Below are positions 17,792-25,904 of a stretch of 64,000 bases of DNA, piece after piece; position 1 is the first letter of the stretch; each line of letters begins with the position of its first letter. The translations under genes were made by a program, and so were the position numbers. This DNA is from Parvimonas sp035282405. Lineage in GTDB: Bacteria > Bacillota > Clostridia > Tissierellales > Peptoniphilaceae. Location of the stretch: contig NZ_JAYKBP010000002.1 of assembly GCF_035282405.1 (NCBI RefSeq), positions 248,001 through 312,000 of the forward strand, read 5' to 3'. The notes beneath the pieces are model-generated. The model made no database searches. It had not been told where the DNA came from and saw only the letters and a list, made by a program, of their open reading frames with translations.

Positions 17792-18328
17792 TTATTCAAA
17801 CAAATCTATCCAATATCTTTCTAAATAAACTTTATCTTTTAGCTCATAAACAGTAGATTCATAAATTCCTCCATTGTTTATAATTACTCTTTTACTCGCT
17901 TCGTTTTCCTTTAAACAGGTTATTAATATTTTTTCAAATCCCATTTCTTTACATATGGGTAAAATTTCTTTTAACATTAGAGTTGTATAACCTTTTTTTC
18001 TTTCAGAATGACATACTGAATATCCAATATGGCCACCATATTTTTCAAAAAAGTCATTTAGATAATGCCTTATTTGAATAACACCTATAATTTTTTTGTC
18101 ATCTTCCCTAATAAAAATAAATTGAGTTTGTGGTACATATTCTTTTGGACAGGTATTCTCGGATGAAAAATCTTCAATCTGTTTTATCCAGTCAGAAATA
18201 TTTTCCGTTTTCCTTAAAGATAGGCAACCATCCATATCTCCACCATTTGTTAAAAATTCCTGTCTAAAATTTTTTATTTCGTTTTCGTATTCCATTGTAG
18301 GAATAATCAATTTAAAACCTTTAGCCAT
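17792..18328 (-). CDS. GNAT family acetyltransferase
   Basis: A 178-residue N-acetyltransferase. I use ATG 18326-18328 because it has an AGGGATGA site and begins the first family strand (GFKLIIPTMEYENEI); 13 extra codons are open upstream. The acetyl-CoA loop is degenerate but recognisable in GYSVCHSERKKGYTTLMLKEIL, followed by ITCLKENEASKRVIINNGG. The substrate is unknown. It follows a probable selenoprotein gene by 40 bases and precedes the ASCH gene, so all three may be read together. Confidence 0.85.
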   Translation of the reverse strand: MAKGFKLIIPTMEYENEIKNFRQEFLTNGGDMDGCLSLRKTENISDWIKQIEDFSSENTCPKEYVPQTQFIFIREDDKKIIGVIQIRHYLNDFFEKYGGHIGYSVCHSERKKGYTTLMLKEILPICKEMGFEKILITCLKENEASKRVIINNGGIYESTVYELKDKVYLERYWIDLFE

Positions 18329-18367
18329 ATTATCATCCCTATATCTAAAATCTGTCATACATAACAA

Positions 18368-18643
18368 TTATTTTATAATTGCTATTAAATATTTCAAACC
18401 GTAAAAATTTGTAGAAGAAATTTCAACAAATGCATCTTTTGGAATTTTCCTACTTACATATACATTATATTCATCTACCTTAAAAAAGTCAAAAGCATTA
18501 GTATTCTTTGGTATACCAATCGAAACCGATGGTTTTAATTCAGTTGAACAGTTTCAGTTACTCCAACCCTTAAGTTCAACAATTATATCTCTTTGATTTT
18601 CTTTTAAAAGTTTGTTTGCTTCTTTATTTATAACAACTTTAAT
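18368..18643 (-). CDS. probable selenoprotein, HesB/IscA-like CC/Se motif family (copy 1)
   Basis: A 92-codon frame interrupted only by TGA at 18554-18556 (codon 30). Read through, it gives KVVINKEANKLLKEN, VELKGWSN-U-NCSTELKPSV, then GIPKNTNAFDFFKVDEYNVYV and ends at TAA 18368. It aligns along its whole length with the next gene (18684-18968), including the UGA position. A stem of eight pairs starts exactly at the UGA (18521-18556). The start that aligns with the paralog's ATG is ATT 18641-18643, five bases after GGGGTGG; GTG 18652 is the alternative but overlaps the ribosome site. The Cys just before the Sec in the paralog's motif (GCSS) is Trp here. Function of the family is unknown to me. 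Confidence 0.72.
18521..18556 (-). promoter_or_regulatory. candidate SECIS hairpin, copy 1
   Basis: On the minus strand UGAAACUG pairs with CGGUUUCG (two wobble pairs) around a 20-base loop. The stem begins at the in-frame UGA itself, as expected for a bacterial selenocysteine insertion element. Confidence 0.55.
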
Positions 18644-18663
18644 AAAAACCACCCCTAACAAAA

Positions 18664-18683
18664 AAGACTGAATTAACAGCCTT
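18664..18683 (-). terminator. terminator between the two UGA-containing genes
   Basis: Minus strand AAGGCTG, six bases, CAGTCTT followed by TTTT. It begins right after the stop codon of the upstream copy, so the two paralogs may be partly uncoupled. Confidence 0.7.
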
Positions 18684-18968
18684 TTAAACAATTATTCCAT
18701 TAACTACTAAATTTTCAATAAAAAGAAAACTCATAGTTGAAACATTAACAGTATCATTAACTGCATTTATTCCATTCATAACATACACATCTATACCATC
18801 TACATTTTCTAATGTGTATTTTTCTAAATCTAAAGGTCTACCTAATGAAGCCATTGGTTTTAAAACAACACCACTTCAAGAACTACAACCTTTAACATCA
18901 ATGGTAATGATATTATTATTTTTTTTGTTCAAAAATCTTTTAGCTTTTTCATCAATTAAAATTTTCAT
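18684..18968 (-). CDS. probable selenoprotein, HesB/IscA-like CC/Se motif family (copy 2)
   Basis: ATG 18966-18968 follows AGGAGAGTATT. The 95-codon frame is open except for TGA at 18876-18878 (codon 31), read as selenocysteine: MKILIDEKAKRFLNKK, ITIDVKGCSS-U-SGVVLKPM, then LGRPLDLEKYTLENVDGIDVY and a hydrophobic C-terminus. Coding character (codon use, conserved residues shared with copy 1) continues on both sides of the TGA, which argues against a pseudogene. A stem of six pairs starts at the UGA (18846-18878). From memory it fits the small (seleno)protein family with a Cys-Cys or Cys-Sec motif that resembles HesB/IscA. A gene finder that treats UGA as stop would miss it. Confidence 0.78.
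18846..18878 (-). promoter_or_regulatory. candidate SECIS hairpin, copy 2
   Basis: On the minus strand UGAAGU pairs with GCUUCA around a 21-base loop that can form an inner GGU/ACC stem. As in copy 1 the stem starts at the UGA codon. Confidence 0.55.
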
Positions 18969-19032
18969 AATACTCTCCTATAATGTTCTGATATGAAGAA
19001 TATACCCATCACAAAAGTTATATAACTTTCTA

Positions 19033-19989
19033 TCAAAATATTTTTCGAATTATATTTTTATAAATATCATCCATTGGAGCAAAAAATTCTTTATTATTAA
19101 GATAACTCAAATCTCCAACAATATCTTTAAAAATTATTGTTTCCGCATGTAAAAATTGGCTTCTTAAATCAAAATTATCTCTAAAAAACTTATTTATCTC
19201 TGATTTCCCATATTTAATATCACCTATAATAAAGAATCCCTTACTACTTAAATGACTTCTAATCTGATGTGTTCTTCCGGTAATAAGTTTTATTTTAAGC
19301 AGACTAAAATCATCATTATTTTTTTCTACATAAACTTCTGTTATTGAGTCTTTCCCATTTTTAGAAATAGTTGATTTATTTTTTTCTTCGTTTTTTTCAA
19401 GTCTTTCATTAATTACAAAATTTTTCTTAACTTTTCCAATCACAATAGTTTTATAATACTTTTCAATTGACTTTTCTTTTATCCTATTTAACTCTCTAAG
19501 TGCCATTGAATTTTTAGCACCTATAACAAGACCTGAAGTATTTCTATCCAATCTGTTAATTATTGCGGGAACAAAAGTTTTTTCAGCTCTAGGATTATAC
19601 TCTCCATTTTCAAGCAAATATCCAATCATAAAATCAACCAGATTATTCCCATAATCTTCCTTAGAAGATGCATGAGATAATAAATTTTTAGGCTTGTTCA
19701 TAACTATAATATTTTCATCTTCATAAACAATATCTAGCTTTTTTGAATATGAATATTTCTTTAACTTTGAAACAATCAACTTTTCTAATTCTTCCTCGTA
19801 AATAAAAATATTGATTACATCATTTTCAGCTAAAATATAGCTTGAATCAACCTTTTTTCTATTAACTTTTATCTTTTTTGTTCTTAAAAATTTTTGAATC
19901 ATAGAAGTACTTGCATTATTCAAATATTTTTTTAAAAATCTGTCAATTCTTTGTCCCGAATCATTTACATTAACTTCAATATCTCTCAT
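19033..19989 (-). CDS. RluD-type pseudouridine synthase
   Basis: A 318-residue RNA-modifying enzyme that isomerises uridine in rRNA or tRNA. It has an N-terminal S4 RNA-binding domain (residues about 10-70), a linker, and the catalytic domain with the aspartate in NRLDRNTSGLV, preceded by VYEDENIIVMNKPKNLLSH and followed by LITGRTHQIRSHLSSKG. That makes it RluA/RluD family; the exact target is not determinable. It has a perfect consensus promoter at 20030-20058. Confidence 0.93.
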   Translation of the reverse strand: MRDIEVNVNDSGQRIDRFLKKYLNNASTSMIQKFLRTKKIKVNRKKVDSSYILAENDVINIFIYEEELEKLIVSKLKKYSYSKKLDIVYEDENIIVMNKPKNLLSHASSKEDYGNNLVDFMIGYLLENGEYNPRAEKTFVPAIINRLDRNTSGLVIGAKNSMALRELNRIKEKSIEKYYKTIVIGKVKKNFVINERLEKNEEKNKSTISKNGKDSITEVYVEKNNDDFSLLKIKLITGRTHQIRSHLSSKGFFIIGDIKYGKSEINKFFRDNFDLRSQFLHAETIIFKDIVGDLSYLNNKEFFAPMDDIYKNIIRKIF

Positions 19990-20029
19990 AAATCTCTCAC
20001 TTATCTAAAATTTCAAATCAATAAAACAA

Positions 20030-20058
20030 ATTATAAACCATAAATTTTTTTATGTCAA
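20030..20058 (-). promoter_or_regulatory. consensus promoter of RluD-like gene
   Basis: Minus strand TTGACA, 17 bases, TATAAT: full consensus in both boxes, about 40 bases before the start codon. Confidence 0.85.
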
Positions 20059-20067
20059 CAAAAAATC

Positions 20068-20084
20068 TCAAAGCAAAACTTTGA
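20068..20084 (-). terminator. terminator of TetR gene
   Basis: Minus strand TCAAAG, TTTTG, CTTTGA then GATTTTTTG, 13 bases after the TetR stop. Confidence 0.65.
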
Positions 20085-20096
20085 AAACATCTTAAT

Positions 20097-20681
20097 CTAC
20101 TCCTCTGAATTCTCTAAATATTCTCGAATAAATTTTTTAAGAAGTAATCTATTCTTTAAAAACGAATTTTTAGCACTTAGTATTTCTCTTCCCAAAACTA
20201 AACTGTTCATAAAATCTGTTAAAAAGTCATATTCATAATAATTAAAGGAAAAACCAAACTTTTCATAAATTTTTTTTAACTCAATGAAAGTTTCTTCTTT
20301 CAATTTCAAGAATAATTTTTCTAAATTTTCATCGTATTGCTTCTCTTGAAGAAACATAACATAAACTTTAGATAGTTCATTATCATCTAAAATTTTATCC
20401 GTCATCATTTCTGCAACAGCATCATATTTATTCAAATTTTTATTACTTGTCAAAAAATTATCTACTATATTATATCTATATTCACAACCATCTTCCATTA
20501 AATCAAAGAGCATGTCAGAAATGCTTTTATAATATCTATAAACTCCACCCTTGCTCATTCCACTCTCTGAAATAACATCCTCCATAGTTGTGTTATGAAA
20601 TCCCTTACGAAGAAAAACATTTTTAGCTGCATATCTTATCTGCCATTTTCTCTCCTCTGCAGGTAATCTTTCATTACGCAT
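20097..20681 (-). CDS. TetR/AcrR family regulator
   Basis: A 194-residue one-component repressor. The N-terminal helix-turn-helix is clear: RYAAKNVFLRKGFHNTTMED, then VISESGMSKGGVYRYYKSISD. The remaining 140 residues form the helical ligand and dimer domain, with no recognisable ligand signature. AGGAGAGAGTAT precedes the ATG. It lies downstream of an EF-G-like gene, separated by a terminator; its target is not evident. Confidence 0.92.
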   Translation of the reverse strand: MRNERLPAEERKWQIRYAAKNVFLRKGFHNTTMEDVISESGMSKGGVYRYYKSISDMLFDLMEDGCEYRYNIVDNFLTSNKNLNKYDAVAEMMTDKILDDNELSKVYVMFLQEKQYDENLEKLFLKLKEETFIELKKIYEKFGFSFNYYEYDFLTDFMNSLVLGREILSAKNSFLKNRLLLKKFIREYLENSEE

Positions 20682-20713
20682 ATACTCTCTCCTTTAGTTC
20701 TTCATATGTAAAA

Positions 20714-20758
20714 AAATCCACCCTTACGTAATGTGTTATATAGTAGAAGGGTGGATTT
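20714..20758 (-). terminator. terminator of EF-G-like gene
   Basis: Minus strand AAATCCACCCTT and AAGGGTGGATTT, a perfect 12-base stem, followed by a T-run. It lies between the EF-G-like gene and tetR. Confidence 0.85.
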
Positions 20759-20776
20759 ATATAATTATCTACTTAT

Positions 20777-22837
20777 CTATTTTTCTGCTTTTGATTCTTC
20801 AATAATCTTTTCCGCAATATTTGCAGGAACTTCTTCATACCTATCAAATTCCATTGTAAAGTCTCCTCTTGCTTGAGTCATTGATCTTAAATCTATAGCA
20901 TATTCAAAAAGTTCTGAATGTGGTGCTTCTCCAATAACAAGTTGAGTTCCATCTTCAAGCATTTCCATACCTAAAACTTTTCCTCTTCTCTTATTTAAGT
21001 CGCCCATTACATCTCCCATATAACTTTCTGGAATTCTAACTTCCACTTTCATTATAGGCTCAAGTAAAACAGGATGTGCTTGTTCCATACCTTTTTTAAA
21101 TGCTAGAGAAGCAGCAATTTTAAATGCCATTTCATTTGAGTCAACAGGGTGATATGAACCATCATAAAGAGTTGCCTTAACATTTACAACAGGATATCCT
21201 GCTAAAATTCCTTTTTCAAGACTATCTCTAATACCTTTTTCAACAGCAGGGAAGTAATTTCTAGGAACAGCTCCTCCAAAAACTTCTTCAGTGAATTCAA
21301 ATTCTTCTGTTGAAGGTTCAAATCTCACAAATACATCTCCGTATTGACCTGCACCACCTGATTGTTTTTTATGTTTTCCTTGAACATCCGATTTTCCTTT
21401 AATAGTTTCTCTATAAGCAATTCTCAAAGGAATAATATTTGTTTCTACACCATAAACATTTTTAAGTTTATCTAAAACTATTTGAAGTTGAACATTTCCT
21501 TGTCCACCTATTAAATGCTGTTTAGTTTCTATATTTCTTTCAGATACAAAGCTTGGATCTTCTTCATGTAATTTATGAAGAGCTTGTGATATCTTATCTT
21601 CATCATTTTTAGATTTAGGTTCTATTGCAAAATAAAGATTTGGTTTTGGATATTTAATCTTCTTATAAAGAGTTTTATTTTGCTTATCACAAATAGTATC
21701 TCCTGTTTCAGTTAAATTAAGTTTTGAAACAGCTCCAATATCTCCTGCAACAATTTCTGATGTTTCTATTTGAGTTTTTCCTCTTAGGAAGAAAAGACCA
21801 GCAGCCTTATCCAATTCATCTTTAGTTGAATTGAAAATTTCAGTATCTTTAGTGATTTTTCCACTCATAACTTTAAAAATAGAAATTCTTCCAACGAATG
21901 GGTCAACAATAGTTTTGAAAATAACCGCTGAGAAAGGTTCATCTACACAAATCTTTCTAACGTTATCATCTTCATTTCTAAAGCCTCTTTTTGCTCTTTC
22001 GTCGTTTGGAGCAGGCATATAATCTGTTATAACATCAAGTAACATATCAATTCCAGCACCTGTTGTCGCTGAACCACAAATCAAAGGAACAGCTGAACCG
22101 TTCAACAATGCGCTTGTAACGCCCTTCATAAATTCTTCATGGCTAAATTCTTCTCCATCAAAAAACTTTTCCATAAGTTCATCATCGGTTTCTGCAACAA
22201 CTTCCACTATTGTATCATAAACATGATTTACTTCTTCAATTCTTATTTCAGGAATTTCAACTTCTTTTCTTTCAAATCCATCATATTCATAAGCTTTTTT
22301 ATTTAAAACATCAATAATACCTTTAAAATTTTCACCTTCACCTAATGCAAGTGTAAATGGAATAACTTTTTTACCAAAAGTTATATGTAAATCACTAACC
22401 ACTTTTGCGAAGTTTACATTTTCCTTATCCATTTTATTTACAAAAATGATTCTTGGCAACTCAATACTTTCAGTATATTTCAAGACCTTTTCAGCCCCTA
22501 CTTCTATACCATTTTGTGCATCCAAAATAACTAAAGCAGCTTCTGATGCTCTAAGAGAGCTATAAACTTCCCCACTAAAATCAAAATATCCCGGAGTGTC
22601 AATTAAATTTATCTTAAAGTCTCTCCATTCAACTGGTGCAATTGCAGTTGAAATAGAAACTCCTCTTGAAATTTCTTCTTTATCAAAGTCAGTTACGGTG
22701 TTTCCGTCCTCAATCTTACCAAGTCTTTTCAAATTGCCCGTTTTATAAAGTAAAGCCTCACAAACTGAAGTCTTACCACTGGCACTATGTCCAACTAATG
22801 CAAGATTTCTAATCTTTTCTGTCGAATATGATTTCAT
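20777..22837 (-). CDS. elongation factor G-like GTPase
   Basis: A 686-residue five-domain translational GTPase. The P-loop reads GHSASGKTS rather than the GHIDAGKTT of canonical EF-G, G3 is DTPGYFDF and G4 is NKMDKEN. The variant P-loop and size place it in the EF-G-like/EF-G2 group, whose role is not the main translocase; such paralogs have been linked to ribosome recycling or are uncharacterised. The start has AGGGGGAATTAGAT upstream and a near-consensus promoter at 22890-22918. It appears monocistronic. Confidence 0.92.
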   Translation of the reverse strand: MKSYSTEKIRNLALVGHSASGKTSVCEALLYKTGNLKRLGKIEDGNTVTDFDKEEISRGVSISTAIAPVEWRDFKINLIDTPGYFDFSGEVYSSLRASEAALVILDAQNGIEVGAEKVLKYTESIELPRIIFVNKMDKENVNFAKVVSDLHITFGKKVIPFTLALGEGENFKGIIDVLNKKAYEYDGFERKEVEIPEIRIEEVNHVYDTIVEVVAETDDELMEKFFDGEEFSHEEFMKGVTSALLNGSAVPLICGSATTGAGIDMLLDVITDYMPAPNDERAKRGFRNEDDNVRKICVDEPFSAVIFKTIVDPFVGRISIFKVMSGKITKDTEIFNSTKDELDKAAGLFFLRGKTQIETSEIVAGDIGAVSKLNLTETGDTICDKQNKTLYKKIKYPKPNLYFAIEPKSKNDEDKISQALHKLHEEDPSFVSERNIETKQHLIGGQGNVQLQIVLDKLKNVYGVETNIIPLRIAYRETIKGKSDVQGKHKKQSGGAGQYGDVFVRFEPSTEEFEFTEEVFGGAVPRNYFPAVEKGIRDSLEKGILAGYPVVNVKATLYDGSYHPVDSNEMAFKIAASLAFKKGMEQAHPVLLEPIMKVEVRIPESYMGDVMGDLNKRRGKVLGMEMLEDGTQLVIGEAPHSELFEYAIDLRSMTQARGDFTMEFDRYEEVPANIAEKIIEESKAEK

Positions 22838-22889
22838 ATCTAATTCCCCCTAACATATTGTAAAATAGATAAATTAATACCTTAAAGAT

Positions 22890-22918
22890 ATTATAATATG
22901 GAAATGTTTTCAAGTCAA
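22890..22918 (-). promoter_or_regulatory. promoter of EF-G-like gene
   Basis: Minus strand TTGACT, 17 bases, TATAAT, about 50 bases before the start codon. Confidence 0.8.
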
Positions 22919-23060
22919 GTTTTTTTATAAAAAAACTATAACTCATTTCTCGTCTAATTAAATTCATTATTTTAAAATATACACTTTTACTCTTGTTCTT
23001 TCCAAAAGATTTAACCACAAACTAATTTTGTAAATGCAAAAAAATATTAATAGTAAATAA

Positions 23061-23933
23061 TTAAACTACTTTAACTGACTTAACAAATTTTTTAAAATCT
23101 TTCTTTATTTTTTCTTGTAATTCTAGTGGAGTATTTACTAAATCAATTTCAAATGTAAGCTCTAGTACTTCTTCTCCATCTTTATATAAGTATGAATGTT
23201 TTTCTATCTTTTTATTTTTTCCAGAAATTTCTACATAGTATTCTTTGTCGTCAATCTCTTTATACTTAAAAGATTTTAAATCCCCATGCCATCTTGTCCA
23301 TGTTTTCTTTATATCTTCACTTGAAAAACTTTCATATGCAGTATCTATCATAAATCCTATATAGTTATTTTCATATTCTTCATGAATATATATTTGATAA
23401 GCATCTGTATGTCCATCTTCTATATCAATGTATTCATCCGGCAGAAGTTTATAACTAACTTTTGAATCATCTGCAGTTTCAAATCCACCACATTCAAAAT
23501 CTATATCCTTAGAATTTAATGCTAAATTACGTACAGTTTCTCCCAAAACTTCCGGATTGACTGGTAACAATAACTCTACAATATTATTAGGATTCTTACT
23601 TCCAATATATCCTTTCCCAATACTAACCCAAAGTTCAACCTTAATCCTATCATCATATTTTAAAATCTGTATGAATTTATATTTTTTACAAAATGTATTA
23701 TAAGATTTTATTCCTGTTACTGTCCAAAAATCTTTTTTAGAATTTTTATGTTTTGAATTTTCTGAATACTCTAATTTAGTTAATATCTCATTTCCAAATT
23801 CTGTATTAGTCATTGAATATGAATAAATTTTATCTTGATATTGCCTTACCCATAATCCTCTTTCATCCCTAAGACTGTGAACTATTAATATATTATCACT
23901 TACATATACTGATGTGCTTGCTTTTGATATCAT
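23061..23933 (-). CDS. probable immunity protein for LXG toxin
   Basis: A 290-residue soluble acidic protein starting two bases after the toxin gene ends. The N-terminal third has VYVSDNILIVHSLRDERGLWV, the middle repeats aromatic and acidic residues (GGFETADDSKVSYKLLPDEY), and the last part reads KDGEEVLELTFEIDLVNTPLE. I recognise no catalytic motif. Position directly behind a polymorphic toxin, tight spacing and lack of enzyme motifs are the basis for calling it the cognate immunity protein. Its size is large for an immunity protein. Confidence 0.6.
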   Translation of the reverse strand: MISKASTSVYVSDNILIVHSLRDERGLWVRQYQDKIYSYSMTNTEFGNEILTKLEYSENSKHKNSKKDFWTVTGIKSYNTFCKKYKFIQILKYDDRIKVELWVSIGKGYIGSKNPNNIVELLLPVNPEVLGETVRNLALNSKDIDFECGGFETADDSKVSYKLLPDEYIDIEDGHTDAYQIYIHEEYENNYIGFMIDTAYESFSSEDIKKTWTRWHGDLKSFKYKEIDDKEYYVEISGKNKKIEKHSYLYKDGEEVLELTFEIDLVNTPLELQEKIKKDFKKFVKSVKVV

Positions 23934-23935
23934 TT

Positions 23936-25657
23936 TTAATTTCCCCCAACTATTATTTTTACTATTATATTGTTTAGTTTCCCATATTCAATAGCATTGT
24001 TAATACAATTTATTTGGCTTTCGTTAAGCGTTACATTTGGAACTACTACTTCTAAGCATTTAAATGAATAATCTTCAGGAGTAACATCTATATTATTCTT
24101 ACTACCTCTTTCAAAATCAATTAACTTATTAATATCACTTTTAATGGTATATTCCAATCTTTTTCCAGTTAAATAAGATTCTGCCGATAAATCTCTACTT
24201 TTTATACTTGTTATTACCCTATTTTCTAGTCTATCAATAACAGGAAAATTATGTCCTAAATTGTTATTACCCTCCATGCGATCAATAATTATTCCTCTTG
24301 ATGTAGGCAATTCATTCCAAGTTTCGTCACTAACTATAATTTTCTTTATTTTTACATCAATTTTTGAAAATGAGTCGTCTAATTTAAAAGTCCTATTCAA
24401 AGTAAAATCACTAGCAATTTTTGAACCTGCATATGCTCCTAGCATGGAAGCTATAAACTGTCCAATTCTTGCATTTTCTTCTGAAAATCCAAGTTGTTTC
24501 AGTCCATAATAGCCAACCTTTCCTCCAACCCATGCTCCTGCACTTCCTGCTAAAAATTGAATACTTCCTTTAACAATACTATTTGTTTTTCCTATTGGTA
24601 TAAGTATTGATGAACCTGTTGTAAAAATCTGTCCTAATCCATGGTACAATTTATCATTTCCTAAAAATACAGTATCTCTTATAGGATTAATAGCACCTGT
24701 TTTGTTATCTCCTAAAGAGCCATAAATTACATCTTGACCAGCTTCTGTCATATTAGATACTGAATATGCTACTGTTCCTGTTCCACATATTTTCCCAGCA
24801 AAAGCTACTAATGGTATTGCTGATCCTCCCGTTGCTACTATTGCTGCTGTTCCAACTAAAAGTATAAGTCCTCCAACAATTAAGTTTTTTATCCCTTTAT
24901 TTCTTCTCTCTTTTGCGAAAATTTGTTCCCATCTAACTTTATCTCTTTTGTCTGCCTCTTCTATTATATTTTTCCTATTGGAAAGATATCTATTAGAATT
25001 ATCTAAAGCAACAGCTAATTCTTTTGCAAAGTCTATTTTAGCTAAGTCTCCTGATTGGTAGGTGCTTATATCACGAGCTTTATTGCTATAGTTTCCCATG
25101 AAATTTCTTGTAGATACCAATAACTCCTTGAAAAGTTTTAAATCTTGCGATTGATGCAATTTCTCATATGAAACTATTCTGCTATTAAGAGTGTCTAACC
25201 CACTAATTAAAAAATTATAGTTAGAAATCATAGTATCATGACTATTTCCACTGTAACTTATTAAGTCAGAAACTTTATTTTTTGTTGCTACTAGTAAATC
25301 TATCTGATTTGCAAAATTACTTCTAGAATAGGACAATTCATTCCTTAAGTTTACAAAAGTTTGTTCAGAGAGCTTTGCTTTAGAATCACTATCTATATTA
25401 TAGTATCCATCTTTATATAACAAGTAAGAATAAGCATAATCCTGAATTAAATTTTGCATCGAAACTAACAAAGTTCCGTGAACTTCACATAGATATACTT
25501 TAATGCTATCCATTGTCTCTCCCTTAAGAGAAGAGTCATCAGAAAAATTTTTAATTGCTTTTAAAAGATTATTTATTGAATTATTCCAAATTGCTATGGA
25601 ATTGGAGAGTTCTCTTTGAACATTGGTTATATCTTCAAAATGAATTTTATATTCCAC
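23936..25657 (-). CDS. LXG-domain polymorphic toxin with CdiA-CT-like C-terminus
   Basis: A 573-residue effector of the type VII secretion class. Residues 1-235 form the helical LXG domain (L44-K-G46 in SSLKGETMDS, then coiled coils). A hydrophobic glycine-rich stretch follows at about 255-300 (IVGGLILLVGTAAIVATGG). The C-terminal module (from about 445) reads TSRGIIIDRMEGNNNLGHNF, then PVIDRLENRVITSIKSRDLS and LEVVVPNVTLNESQ, a pattern I associate with nuclease-type CdiA-CT domains of contact-dependent toxins. The start is GTG 25657 after AGGGGG. No ESX/Yuk genes or small LXG partner proteins are in the window, so secretion would need machinery elsewhere. Confidence 0.75.
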   Translation of the reverse strand: MEYKIHFEDITNVQRELSNSIAIWNNSINNLLKAIKNFSDDSSLKGETMDSIKVYLCEVHGTLLVSMQNLIQDYAYSYLLYKDGYYNIDSDSKAKLSEQTFVNLRNELSYSRSNFANQIDLLVATKNKVSDLISYSGNSHDTMISNYNFLISGLDTLNSRIVSYEKLHQSQDLKLFKELLVSTRNFMGNYSNKARDISTYQSGDLAKIDFAKELAVALDNSNRYLSNRKNIIEEADKRDKVRWEQIFAKERRNKGIKNLIVGGLILLVGTAAIVATGGSAIPLVAFAGKICGTGTVAYSVSNMTEAGQDVIYGSLGDNKTGAINPIRDTVFLGNDKLYHGLGQIFTTGSSILIPIGKTNSIVKGSIQFLAGSAGAWVGGKVGYYGLKQLGFSEENARIGQFIASMLGAYAGSKIASDFTLNRTFKLDDSFSKIDVKIKKIIVSDETWNELPTSRGIIIDRMEGNNNLGHNFPVIDRLENRVITSIKSRDLSAESYLTGKRLEYTIKSDINKLIDFERGSKNNIDVTPEDYSFKCLEVVVPNVTLNESQINCINNAIEYGKLNNIIVKIIVGGN

Positions 25658-25750
25658 TTCAATATCCCCCTATCTATCATAAACTAAAAATCCTTTTCAA
25701 CTTACTATGTAAACATATTAGTTAAATTAAGTTTTGAAACTAACATACAT

Positions 25751-25855
25751 TTATTATATCATTAATATAATATAATATTATCTATTATGTAAATTTAATA
25801 TGTACACTCATTAAACAGCATTTCTATATCTTATATTATTATATCATTAATATAA
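25751..25855. repeat. 20-bp direct repeat upstream of LXG gene
   Basis: TTATTATATCATTAATATAA occurs exactly at 25751-25770 and again at 25836-25855, in the 247-base gap between rnfB's end and the toxin start. The gap has no other gene. The sequence is AT-only except for one base, so chance is possible. Confidence 0.6.
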
Positions 25856-25868
25856 AAATAATACAAAA

Positions 25869-25896
25869 AGAGAAGAAATCATTAAATTTCTTCTCT
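25869..25896 (-). terminator. rnf operon terminator
   Basis: AGAGAAGAAAT and ATTTCTTCTCT arms around a six-base loop, with a T-run on the minus strand, eight bases after the rnfB stop. Confidence 0.8.
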
Positions 25897-25904
25897 AATT
25901 AAGT

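Noticed and set aside
18368..18968. Two pseudogenes broken by a stop codon
   Set aside because: Both frames have the same stop (TGA) at the same aligned position, no other damage, and a hairpin at that codon; independent decay would not give this.
22809..23018. Minus-strand 69-codon frame upstream of the EF-G-like gene
   Set aside because: It runs across the promoter at 22890-22918 and into the EF-G-like start in another frame; composition is random and there is no ribosome site.
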